Of a stretch of DNA of 14,068 bases, positions 1-6,589 are shown piece after piece. The stretch spans positions 1 through 14,068 of the forward strand of contig JAMCUD010000007.1 in the NCBI GenBank assembly GCA_023379355.1, in the 5' to 3' direction. Source of the stretch: Thermoplasmatota archaeon (GTDB lineage: Archaea > Thermoplasmatota > Thermoplasmata > Thermoplasmatales > Thermoplasmataceae). The position numbers and the translations under genes are program-made. The notes under the pieces are model-generated. The model was not told where the DNA came from and did not search any database. It saw only the letters and a list, made by a program, of their open reading frames with translations. How positions within the stretch are numbered: the first letter of the stretch is position 1; each line of letters opens with the position of its first letter.

Positions 1-561
1 TCTTATTATGGGGCCATAGAAGATCCATCTCCTTATGTTTTCGCTGCTGGCAGTTTCCACTATCTTCATCCTTGCAACCGGTCCGGGAGTGAGAGGTTCG
101 ATCTTCCTGGACAGTTCACGATCCATTGTGGTTATTGTTGTCCCCACGTCAGAGATATTTTTATGATCGGATATAAGGTCAAAATCACGAAGAACAAGAG
201 AAGACTTCGTCTGCACTGATACACGGAATCCATGGGTAAGAAGAAGCCTCAGTGTTTCCCTTGCCAGCCTGTATTTTGTGTCAACCGGCTGGTATGCATC
301 GGTTATAGTTGACATTCCTACCAGTCCGCGCCTTGATCTTTTAACATCACTTTTAAGGACATCTATAAAATTTCTTTTTACATAGACGGTTTTTCCCCAC
401 TCTGTATCACCTGTCCTGACTGGTGTCATATCCATGGCATAGCAGTACAGACATCCATGGGTGCAGCCGCTGTAAGGGTTTACAGCGTACTTTAGTTCTT
501 TCATTGAGGATGGAGAGAGTGCAGTTCTTGTATTGATCTCTTTGACAGTATAGGGAAACAT
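1..561 (-). CDS. SplB-like radical SAM protein (C-terminus off the left edge)
   Basis: The 187 visible residues form the N-terminal part of a radical SAM enzyme. The 4Fe-4S cluster motif CTHGCLYC gives Cys33, Cys37 and Cys40. It is followed by a segment with TDAYQPVD and then QTKSSLVLRD, which is the pattern of the spore-photoproduct-lyase-like (SplB/Rv2578c-type) group. These enzymes bind a 4Fe-4S cluster and SAM; the substrate of the archaeal members is not known to me. The ATG at 561 is preceded by GGGTGA with 5 nt spacing, and that sequence overlaps the stop of nreA. The two genes are 5 nt apart and almost certainly co-transcribed, which suggests, without proving, a link to nucleic-acid repair. 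The gene is open at base 1, so length and C-terminal domain cannot be judged. Family assignment is firm; function is open. Confidence 0.87.
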   Translation of the reverse strand, partial: MFPYTVKEINTRTALSPSSMKELKYAVNPYSGCTHGCLYCYAMDMTPVRTGDTEWGKTVYVKRNFIDVLKSDVKRSRRGLVGMSTITDAYQPVDTKYRLARETLRLLLTHGFRVSVQTKSSLVLRDFDLISDHKNISDVGTTITTMDRELSRKIEPLTPGPVARMKIVETASSENIRRWIFYGPIIR

Positions 562-566
562 ATGAC

Positions 567-1802
567 TCACCCGAAACTGTAAAGGTTGCTTTTCATTATG
601 GCATAGGACGGGGACTTTTCCACCCATCTGTTCAGTCCAACTTTGAAATGTGGTGCCAGATACTGGAGGGCAGCCTGTAAACTGTCGAATTTTGCAGGTT
701 CGGTTCTGAACATTTCTCTGAGGTTCTCCCTGACATACCATACCCCTATTGGCAGGTGGAAGTTAGGGTATATCTCCCTCCAGAGCATTGCCGATCCACC
801 TCTCCCCATCTTTGTGAATTTCTCGGTAACAGCTAGCCTGCTTGCATAATAACACCCCCCTATACCGGGATATGTGGTTCTTCCCCCATATCCTTCTGAA
901 TCTATCTCCACCTGGGCCATGTCTCCAAAAGCATTCCACGTGCTGCCCGGGAACCAGGCCTCCCCCCATTCAAATCTCCAGTTGGTGGGGCACAGTATTG
1001 CAGTGAAAAGGTTTCCATCAGTGGATCTCCTGTACACCTGGAACTCGTCAATCTGTGGCAGATCTTTTAACCTGGAAACAAGACTGTCTGAAATATTTTT
1101 GTCAACAGCAGTTATGGACCATCTTGTAGGTACAAGTTTCCTGTTGGGTTTTTCACCAACTACTCCCATGCTCAGAATCTTTGAAATCGCCAGTACGTCC
1201 ACATTCTTTCTGTACATATCCAGTATTGCCCCATTTGCCTTGAGATCAGTGTCATAGTATGCTTTTTCAGCAGCCATATTTGGCCGCCCAGGTTCTATCC
1301 TCATTCTCTTGACCGGAGACCATGGTCCCATGGGAGTCGTGCTGTCGTCAAGCTCGAAACTGCCCGCATTTATGGGCTTCTGAAATTCAATATATGTTTC
1401 AGCTGGAGTTTCACTCAGGGACATCACTTGAAGATCCTGCAGGGCCCTGTCCGGATCCGAGGCATTTGCTGCCTTAATGGTCAAGCCTCCCCTTATGAGG
1501 GAAAGCCTCATTGAAAGAAAATTCTCCATCTTCATGTTGATCCATTCACCGGGTTTTTCATAGGATGATGTGTCCCCTCTTACCGGCGGTGCCGACGGAT
1601 AAACCCTTACTGAAGGATATCCGTACCTTCCCACAAATATGGCCGGAGGGCTGTCTCCTACAAGTTCAGTTCCTTTGAAGTCGGTTACAAGGGTCCTGGC
1701 CATCCTGCCAACTTCTATGGGGCAATATGTCAGCCCGCAGAGCATTTTTGTGCCTCTGCACCTTATGCACAACGATGGTGGGATCTTGACAAGTCTGGAC
1801 AT
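567..1802 (-). CDS. nreA: NreA-family archaeal DNA repair protein
   Basis: A 411-residue protein with an N-terminal four-cysteine cluster (Cys12, Cys15, Cys22, Cys27 in the pattern CIRCRG...LCGLTYCP), followed by the conserved stretch IFVGRYGYPSVRVYP. This is the signature of the archaeal Nre family (COG1602, DUF650/651). NreA is reported to act in repair of DNA damage and to bind PCNA through a C-terminal PIP motif. Here the chain ends in KSNLYSFG. It keeps the hydrophobic and aromatic positions of a PIP box, but has Lys in place of the Gln and Gly in place of the second aromatic residue. The ATG at 1802 lies about 28 nt from a box A at 1826-1834, so the mRNA is probably leaderless. The gene heads an operon with the radical SAM gene downstream. 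Length and full-span similarity make the call firm. Confidence 0.9.
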   Translation of the reverse strand: MSRLVKIPPSLCIRCRGTKMLCGLTYCPIEVGRMARTLVTDFKGTELVGDSPPAIFVGRYGYPSVRVYPSAPPVRGDTSSYEKPGEWINMKMENFLSMRLSLIRGGLTIKAANASDPDRALQDLQVMSLSETPAETYIEFQKPINAGSFELDDSTTPMGPWSPVKRMRIEPGRPNMAAEKAYYDTDLKANGAILDMYRKNVDVLAISKILSMGVVGEKPNRKLVPTRWSITAVDKNISDSLVSRLKDLPQIDEFQVYRRSTDGNLFTAILCPTNWRFEWGEAWFPGSTWNAFGDMAQVEIDSEGYGGRTTYPGIGGCYYASRLAVTEKFTKMGRGGSAMLWREIYPNFHLPIGVWYVRENLREMFRTEPAKFDSLQAALQYLAPHFKVGLNRWVEKSPSYAIMKSNLYSFG

Positions 1803-1825
1803 AATAACATGAGTAATGGACAGTG

Positions 1826-1834
1826 AATAATTAA
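1826..1834 (-). promoter_or_regulatory. Box A of the nreA operon
   Basis: On the minus strand this reads TTAATTATT, centred about 28 nt upstream of the nreA ATG. The spacing fits a leaderless archaeal promoter. Confidence 0.5.
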
Positions 1835-1862
1835 TGTGACTGTAGTATTGAAAAATGAGAAA

Positions 1863-1895
1863 AGGAGGTCCAGGTTTATAAATTCAGGACCTCCT
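1863..1895. promoter_or_regulatory. 9-bp inverted repeat around a TTTATAAA element
   Basis: AGGAGGTCC (1863-1871) and GGACCTCCT (1887-1895) are perfect inverted copies separated by 15 nt. The spacer contains the self-complementary sequence TTTATAAA. The element lies in the divergent gap between nreA and the acidic-protein gene, 60-80 nt from either start codon. Both of those genes have closer box A candidates of their own. It may be an operator, a promoter for an unseen short transcript, or an RNA hairpin. Which of these applies cannot be told from sequence. Confidence 0.5.
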
Positions 1896-1932
1896 GGTGT
1901 GAATGCAGATCCATGGACTAAAGGCTTAAGTG

Positions 1933-1944
1933 TTTAGTTTTAAT
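1933..1944 (+). promoter_or_regulatory. Box A-like element upstream of the acidic-protein gene
   Basis: TTTAGTTTTAAT is centred about 24 nt upstream of the TTG at 1962, which supports that codon as a leaderless start. Confidence 0.4.
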
Positions 1945-1961
1945 TCAAGAAATGATAGCAA

Positions 1962-2402
1962 TTGGAGATCGATGAAAATTCACTTTATGATCTGATGTCC
2001 GAGTTTCACACCATCGGAGACAGTGATTACGGAGGGCTTGGGTCCCGGGAAGAGGCAACCCTTGTGGGCTATATTTACGGCATATTTACACACAGCCGCA
2101 ACAGTGAGATAGAAATAGACAAGGAAGGGAGGAAAGTTTTCAGGTTCGGCAGGTTCTATTACGTGGTGTGGTTCGATGATTTCTCAGAAGAGGAGGATGA
2201 AACTGACGAAACAGAGGAACAGGAGAGTGATACCTATGAGGTTGAGCTTGAAAGTATATACGATGAATACGACGATGAAGATGAGGAGGACGATCCAGAA
2301 GATGATGGTGAACTTGATGAGGACCCGCTTCTTCCTGTTGCCATTGATGGCCCATTCACAATTGATGAAATTAGAAACCTGGTCAAAAAAGGAATAATTT
2401 AA
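1962..2402 (+). CDS. Highly acidic small protein, family unknown
   Basis: I do not recognise this 146-residue protein. It has three parts. Residues 1-70 look globular, with aromatic, moderately hydrophobic segments (YIYGIFTHSR, VFRFGRFYYVVWF). Residues 72-121 form a strongly acidic tract, with about 33 Asp/Glu in 50 positions. Residues 122-146 look like a short helical cap (PFTIDEIRNLVKKG). The start is taken as TTG because an in-frame TAG stands two codons upstream and a box A-like element lies 24 nt away. The alternative is the ATG at 1995 (Met12). It is the first of three consecutive plus-strand genes, but 161 nt separate it from the next, which has its own box A, so co-transcription is uncertain. 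The acidic tract could bind a basic partner or mimic DNA; that is speculation. Confidence 0.7.
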   Translation: MEIDENSLYDLMSEFHTIGDSDYGGLGSREEATLVGYIYGIFTHSRNSEIEIDKEGRKVFRFGRFYYVVWFDDFSEEEDETDETEEQESDTYEVELESIYDEYDDEDEEDDPEDDGELDEDPLLPVAIDGPFTIDEIRNLVKKGII

Positions 2403-2530
2403 CTCCGATCTTTCAATCCTTTTCTTTAGATTCATGGTAAGAGACTTTGAGTTAATTCCCTGGCCAATGGATATTCCTGCATATTGCTTCCTTCATTGAT
2501 GATGTGTCTGTCCGGCCTTACGCATTCCAA

Positions 2531-2542
2531 AAATAAATAAAT
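2531..2542 (+). promoter_or_regulatory. Box A upstream of the coupled unknown pair
   Basis: AAATAAATAAAT is centred about 28 nt upstream of the GTG at 2564. This suggests a separate leaderless or very short-leader promoter for the two-gene unit. Confidence 0.45.
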
Positions 2543-2563
2543 CCATGAGACGTATAAGGAACA

Positions 2564-3451
2564 GTGGAAAGGGAAGAATTCAGGGAGATTCTTTTGCAGT
2601 CACTTGGTGGCATAAGAGGAGGAAAGCCCGTGAGGCTTACCCTTGTCAGACCAAGAAACGATCTTCTTTTGAAGAAACTAAAAGAGATGCAGTACATAGA
2701 TACCAGATCAATTCCTTTCCAGAACGGCTACAGATTCATAGTCAGTTCTTTTACACATGGCCAGTACTCAAAGTTTAGATCAGATTACTGGGATGACATG
2801 GATTTCCTCTCAGTTCCATATGATGATTTTACCGGAATTCTCAAAACAACAGTGGATCATGGCTTTGTTCTCCATGGTTTTTCCGCCGTTGGAAAAGGAA
2901 GAATCCAGGAAGATTTTCCAAGGGCTGAAGATGGAACCGCAATGAAAAACCTCAATCATTATCTGTCAATGGGATATTATCCGTATCTCCTTAAACTGAG
3001 GAAAGGTGGAGTCTCTATCCAGATCAGGAAGGATTTCAACTTTTTTTTCAGGCGGTCAGATGAGGAGTGCATAAATCTCATTTACGACACGGCAAATGGA
3101 ATACTCACCAGAAGAGAAAAATTATTTGATGAACTGATCAGGCTGAAGCTCTCAACGGATACCGGAGGAAGGCAGCTGGATTACATCCCTTCATGTTCAT
3201 ACAGGAGATTCCCCGGGATTGAAGATAACAGAATATCAGAGATAGTAAGATCTGTCTCTGGATCTTTTTCAATAGCCCGGGGAAAAAATGGGAATCTGAT
3301 TCATTACTCAGTTGGAGAAACAGAAAAATCTGAAGGGAAAATACTCATAGATAAGGAGAATGTTACCATTGTTCCACACTGGAATTCAAGGATAGAAAGC
3401 TCCCTCAGGATCCTTGAGGCCCTGAAAATCGGCGGTGCTGTAACATGGTGA
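2564..3451 (+). CDS. Unknown 295-residue protein, first gene of a coupled pair
   Basis: I do not recognise the family. It is a soluble, mixed alpha/beta-looking protein with no membrane segment, signal peptide or Cys cluster. Local features are a basic Gly-rich N-terminal segment (GGIRGGKPVRLTLVRPRND, residues 15-33), an aromatic and charged stretch YWDDMDFLSVPYDDF (75-89), and a conserved-looking block HYLSMGYYPYLLKLRKGG (132-149) followed by a basic aromatic segment (KDFNFFFRR, 156-164). The GTG start has AAGGA just upstream and a box A at the expected distance; another frame opens at the ATG at 2545 but is short. The 3' end overlaps the next gene by 7 nt, which indicates translational coupling and probably a shared complex or pathway. 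The basic stretches would suit nucleic-acid contact, but that is inference only. Confidence 0.78.
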   Translation: MEREEFREILLQSLGGIRGGKPVRLTLVRPRNDLLLKKLKEMQYIDTRSIPFQNGYRFIVSSFTHGQYSKFRSDYWDDMDFLSVPYDDFTGILKTTVDHGFVLHGFSAVGKGRIQEDFPRAEDGTAMKNLNHYLSMGYYPYLLKLRKGGVSIQIRKDFNFFFRRSDEECINLIYDTANGILTRREKLFDELIRLKLSTDTGGRQLDYIPSCSYRRFPGIEDNRISEIVRSVSGSFSIARGKNGNLIHYSVGETEKSEGKILIDKENVTIVPHWNSRIESSLRILEALKIGGAVTW

Positions 3452-4266
3452 CAAGGAAGGAGATGAGTTCCAGGAGAGATGAGTATACAAATTGCCTTTT
3501 GAGGCAGAGGATCATCTCGGCTGTTTTTTTTAACCTGAAAAGAGGGGAGGAAGGAAAGGAAAGAACAATCCTCAACATAGGGGGAGACCGCAACAGTTCA
3601 TGGATATTTTACACTTCTCAAATACCCCAGGCCAGATCTAATTCGTGCTTCATTTCCGTTACTGATTCCACCCAGGCGCACATGGATTCACTCCAGGACA
3701 GACTTGCAGATCTCGAAAGAAAATATTCTAAGGATAACTCCCTTAAAGCCGTGGTTGATATTTCCAACGGTGTGTTCAACTCAGATCATGATGGATGGGA
3801 TACGTATTCCTATTCACCAGAGAATAAGACCTTGAGAACCCATCATGCGGGCAGGTCAGGAATAGAGATAAACACAATAATGGAAAAGGTATCGGAGGAC
3901 TTGGAGTGGAGCATATTCCCATATCCTTATTTTGAAGACGCAAACCCCATGATAAAGTTTCTGATGATCAATGATAATTTCTTTCTCAATGGTAAATGGA
4001 AGATTGAGAATATTCTTCAGAGGGCAGTTTCTCTTTGCAGCCTGTTTTCCGCAGATACCACAAGAGACCAGGTGAGGCTTGATCTGTCGTCAGTTCTCAC
4101 GACCGCCATTAAGTCCGGTGCGTTGGTCAGCCACGGAGGGTTCATAACAATGCCTAAATCTGAGTCCGGGTTTACAAGAACATTTCTCAGCAAATATCTG
4201 GATTATGAGGAGAGGCTGGGAAAGACAACTCTATTCGACTTTGAATCACTAAAGCTGGATTATTAG
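3445..4266 (+). CDS. Unknown 273-residue protein with PIP-box-like C-terminus
   Basis: I do not recognise the family. The chain is soluble and has no obvious catalytic motif; a segment at 136-160 is rich in acidic and hydrophobic residues. The tail is distinctive. Residues 259-267, GKTTLFDFE, resemble the PCNA-interacting (PIP) consensus QxxLxxF(F). Leu263 and Phe266 are at the right spacing, Lys260 stands where Gln is usual, and the second aromatic position is Glu. Archaeal clamp-binding tails of this general TLFDF type are known, for example in RFC large subunits. The ATG overlaps the stop of the previous gene by 7 nt, and GGTG lies 7 nt upstream. The stop overlaps that of the convergent phosphate permease by 3 nt. 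With nreA nearby, a role in DNA replication or repair is a reasonable hypothesis. Confidence 0.78.
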   Translation: MVTRKEMSSRRDEYTNCLLRQRIISAVFFNLKRGEEGKERTILNIGGDRNSSWIFYTSQIPQARSNSCFISVTDSTQAHMDSLQDRLADLERKYSKDNSLKAVVDISNGVFNSDHDGWDTYSYSPENKTLRTHHAGRSGIEINTIMEKVSEDLEWSIFPYPYFEDANPMIKFLMINDNFFLNGKWKIENILQRAVSLCSLFSADTTRDQVRLDLSSVLTTAIKSGALVSHGGFITMPKSESGFTRTFLSKYLDYEERLGKTTLFDFESLKLDY

Positions 4267-5162
4267 ATGATATATCCTAAAATAAAACCAATCAGCGGTG
4301 ATATAACCCACATCATTACAACAGTAAGAAAAGGAGCTATGTTCAGAGCCTTGAACCTGTACGAAAGCCCGGTGCCAAAGACGCTTGATGTAAGGGTCAT
4401 GGTGTTTGACAGTGGGAGGCCTATAAAAGTAGCACCTTCAACAAGAACAGAAGATACCAGCAGAGAAACAAGCGCATTGCTGTACCTCATGAGGTACATC
4501 TCCTGTCCAATCCTCTTGAGAATTCCCCTGCTCAGGAGGAATGACCCCACGAGAATTCCCATTGACATGGAAAGTATAACATAGAATGTGAAACCGGCAA
4601 TGCTGCCTATGAATCCCATGGTGTTTGCCCCGAGCGTGAAAGCAGTCGCAAAGGACACCACTATAAGAAAGACCTTTATGAAGGAGGCTGTTTTCCATAT
4701 ATCCTTGAAATTTTCCCTCACCATCAGGCGGTTAAGATAGAAAGCGGCCAGAATTGAAAGTACCGGAGCAAGCACCCAGGTCAAAATGATAAGATGAAGG
4801 AGCCCGGTGTTCTCATGAAATCCCACCCTCAGAGATATACCGGCAGAAGCACCAACAAGAGCCATAATCAGTGATAGGGGAGTTCTGGTAACAGCGGCAA
4901 TTCCAAACACTATTGCAGCGATTATGAACGCCTCAGTTATGAACACATTGTTATTGGGGAGTATACCGGCAGCTGAACCCTGAAGGCTTTCACCCTGAAG
5001 TATGAGCCCAAGAAAAAAACCAAGAGCACCAATTGAAGTTCCAACTGATCTCGATACAATCCTTGAGCCAACAAGGGTACCCACCGCAGCAGAGAGGTTG
5101 TTTCCGGCAACAAGGGCGGTTAGAATCCCGGCCGTCAATATTACAAGAATCCCGAAATTCAT
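4263..5162 (-). CDS. PiT-family inorganic phosphate permease
   Basis: A 299-residue integral membrane protein with about eight to ten hydrophobic helices and the internal duplication of PiT transporters. The first repeat has AGNNLSAAVGT (residues 19-29) and RTPLSLIMALVGASAG (93-108). The second has LGANTMGFIGS (177-187) and GLPLSNTMTLTSSVFGTG (248-265). PiT proteins import phosphate by ion symport across the cytoplasmic membrane. The Asp of the usual GAND motif is Asn or Thr here in both repeats, so the coupling details may differ from bacterial PitA. The ATG at 5162 directly follows the TAG of the DUF47 gene with no gap. That operon pairing is typical of PiT permeases and supports the call. 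It is somewhat shorter than bacterial PitA. Confidence 0.88.
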   Translation of the reverse strand: MNFGILVILTAGILTALVAGNNLSAAVGTLVGSRIVSRSVGTSIGALGFFLGLILQGESLQGSAAGILPNNNVFITEAFIIAAIVFGIAAVTRTPLSLIMALVGASAGISLRVGFHENTGLLHLIILTWVLAPVLSILAAFYLNRLMVRENFKDIWKTASFIKVFLIVVSFATAFTLGANTMGFIGSIAGFTFYVILSMSMGILVGSFLLSRGILKRIGQEMYLMRYSNALVSLLVSSVLVEGATFIGLPLSNTMTLTSSVFGTGLSYRFKALNIAPFLTVVMMWVISPLIGFILGYII

Positions 5163-5846
5163 CTACTTGGTCACTGAGGTTTCAATGTTCATGATCAGGT
5201 CCGATATATCTTCGCAGTCATCAAGGAGGTCATCAATCTTATGCACCACGCCAATGATATGGGAAAAAACAATGAAGGAGATACTGTCAGCATTCCTGTA
5301 TACCTCATCAATGAGATCATCTTTCAGTTCATCCACATCTTCCTCCAGCTTCTCTATGTTTTTCCTCTGTGCAGTCAATTGAGCACTCTCTGCATTAAGT
5401 AGAATGGTCCTAACGTGTTCCAGGGATTCCTTGCTGATTTCCAGCATTTTAACAAACACCGCATAACCTGTTTTAAGCATCTTTGTTGAATCGTCATCCT
5501 TACGGTTGTGGTTCTTTCCCATTCTTCTTATTTCCCTTGATATGTAGTATGATTTGTCAAGAATATCGTCGCATGTCTCAACAAGATTTGCAAGATTGTC
5601 CATGAGGTTTGAGCTTATAGCTCCACTTGTTATGTCATGCTTAATCTCCATTGTGAGATCATCTGCACTTCTTTCTATGATTCTCACCTCGTTGTTAAGT
5701 GAGTCGTAATCAACATGGTCAATCTGCAGCATCTTTTCCAGAACTTTCACAGCTTCTTCAGCGTAATCAATATATCCAGTCAATTTGGAAAGGACGTTCT
5801 TTTCACCAACCATGAGGAGCTTCTTGAGGAAATTGGCATTAACCAT
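5163..5846 (-). CDS. DUF47/PhoU-like phosphate transport regulator
   Basis: A 227-residue, mostly alpha-helical acidic protein of the DUF47 (TIGR00153) family, distantly related to PhoU. Typical features are the heptad-like helices with repeated Glu/Asp and Arg positions (RIIERSADDLTMEIKHDI, EDVDELKDDLIDEVYRNAD) and a final helix with HKIDDLLDDCEDISDLI. These proteins are usually encoded next to PiT permeases and are thought to regulate them or to bind metal; the mechanism is not settled. Here the permease start codon follows the stop codon immediately, so the two are co-translated. The ATG at 5846 lies about 22 nt downstream of a clear minus-strand TATATATAAG box, which suits a leaderless mRNA. 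Family length and context agree. Confidence 0.88.
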   Translation of the reverse strand: MVNANFLKKLLMVGEKNVLSKLTGYIDYAEEAVKVLEKMLQIDHVDYDSLNNEVRIIERSADDLTMEIKHDITSGAISSNLMDNLANLVETCDDILDKSYYISREIRRMGKNHNRKDDDSTKMLKTGYAVFVKMLEISKESLEHVRTILLNAESAQLTAQRKNIEKLEEDVDELKDDLIDEVYRNADSISFIVFSHIIGVVHKIDDLLDDCEDISDLIMNIETSVTK

Positions 5847-5862
5847 TGACTGTCATCACTAC

Positions 5863-5872
5863 CTTATATATA
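5863..5872 (-). promoter_or_regulatory. Box A of the phosphate-uptake operon
   Basis: On the minus strand this reads TATATATAAG, about 22 nt upstream of the DUF47 ATG. It is one of the strongest TATA boxes in the window. Confidence 0.6.
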
Positions 5873-5920
5873 CAGTGTATCCTGTTCAAAATGTGACATC
5901 CTCCCCTAGCTATAAAGTAG

Positions 5921-5952
5921 ATCAAATATCACCTCCCGAATGGCTATTTGAT
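5921..5952. repeat. 8-bp inverted repeat between the HxlR and DUF47 genes
   Basis: ATCAAATA (5921-5928) and TATTTGAT (5945-5952) are perfect inverted copies with a 16-nt spacer. The element lies upstream of the phosphate operon's box A and downstream of the HxlR stop. It could be an operator for the phosphate operon or part of the HxlR 3' end. Confidence 0.35.
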
Positions 5953-5979
5953 TGGATGGGGTAGGTGGCGAATGGATTA

Positions 5980-6360
5980 TTACTGATGTACGTTCAAGGG
6001 AGGGTCCTCAAGCCATCTTTCGCTCCACTGCTTTATCTTTGAGACCACCGCTGCCAGATCCTCGCCCTTTTCCGTCAGGCGGTAACCATGCCTCTCTTCC
6101 CTGGAAACGGGCTCAATTATACCCATATCAGTGAACTCCTTCAGTACGTTGGCCAGTGTTCTTGTGCTTATGCCAGGTAGACTCCATAGAAGTGAATTGA
6201 AAGTCCTGTTTCCCTCAAGAAGTCTGGATACTATTACAATTCTCCACGGCTTTCCAAGTATCTTCCAGGCTTTTGTCACAGGACAATCTTCCATCTGACT
6301 CTTACCTCTTATGTCCATGCCAATCCGTCTTAATATCTTTTGGCTCCTGAAAACTGCCAT
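5980..6360 (-). CDS. HxlR-family winged-helix transcriptional regulator
   Basis: A 126-residue protein with the HxlR fingerprint. It has a CPVTKAWKILGKPWR segment (Cys26, then the first helix), FNSLLWSLPGISTRTLANVLKEF as the helix-turn-helix (54-76), a wing ending in HGYRLTEKG (91-99) and a C-terminal KIKQWSERW dimerisation helix. HxlR proteins bind DNA as dimers and often respond to aldehydes, quinones or disulfide stress through the N-terminal Cys. The ATG at 6360 gives a 25-residue extension before Cys26, longer than usual; Met15 (6318) or Met23 are alternative starts. A perfect GTCAT-T-ATGAC palindrome lies just upstream, a candidate autoregulatory site. The downstream neighbour in the same orientation is a YceI protein, a likely target. 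Confidence 0.88.
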   Translation of the reverse strand: MAVFRSQKILRRIGMDIRGKSQMEDCPVTKAWKILGKPWRIVIVSRLLEGNRTFNSLLWSLPGISTRTLANVLKEFTDMGIIEPVSREERHGYRLTEKGEDLAAVVSKIKQWSERWLEDPPLNVHQ

Positions 6361-6369
6361 TCACAATTA

Positions 6370-6380
6370 GTCATTATGAC
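6370..6380. promoter_or_regulatory. Palindrome upstream of the HxlR gene
   Basis: GTCATTATGAC is a perfect 5+1+5 palindrome ending 9 nt before the assumed HxlR start codon. It would overlap the transcription start if the mRNA is leaderless, so it suits a repressor site. Confidence 0.35.
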
Positions 6381-6521
6381 ATTCCTTATGAAACAGGTAT
6401 CTGTCCAAATTCAGTTATTTATCCGTTTTCCTCAACTTTCTGAAATTATTAAAAAGAAAATGACTGTCAACCACATCAATGATATGCGATTGACATTACC
6501 TTAATCCCATGGTGCAGATCT

Positions 6522-6541
6522 GGCCAGTAAGCACACTGGCC
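6522..6541. repeat. Perfect 7-bp stem-loop downstream of the YceI gene
   Basis: GGCCAGT (6522-6528) and ACTGGCC (6535-6541) flank a 6-nt loop. This is the most GC-rich hairpin in this gap. It lies 49-68 nt past the YceI stop and is preceded on the minus strand by a TTTTT run. It may affect the 3' end or stability of the yceI transcript. Archaeal termination usually relies on U-tracts alone. Confidence 0.4.
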
Positions 6542-6589
6542 GATTCGGAGATCCAAAAAGACCAGCTTATCTTATTTTTCAGGACTGCA

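Noticed and set aside
874..1257. 127-codon plus-strand frame inside nreA
   Set aside because: It is antisense to the well-supported nreA frame, has no promoter and a composition typical of a shadow frame.
3445..4266. Idea that the 273-residue protein is a NurA-type nuclease
   Set aside because: I could not find the Asp/Glu motif order of NurA; the only specific sign is the PIP-like tail.
5002..5382. 126-codon plus-strand frame across the PiT and DUF47 genes
   Set aside because: It runs antisense across two recognised genes and has a Ser/Arg/Pro-rich shadow composition.
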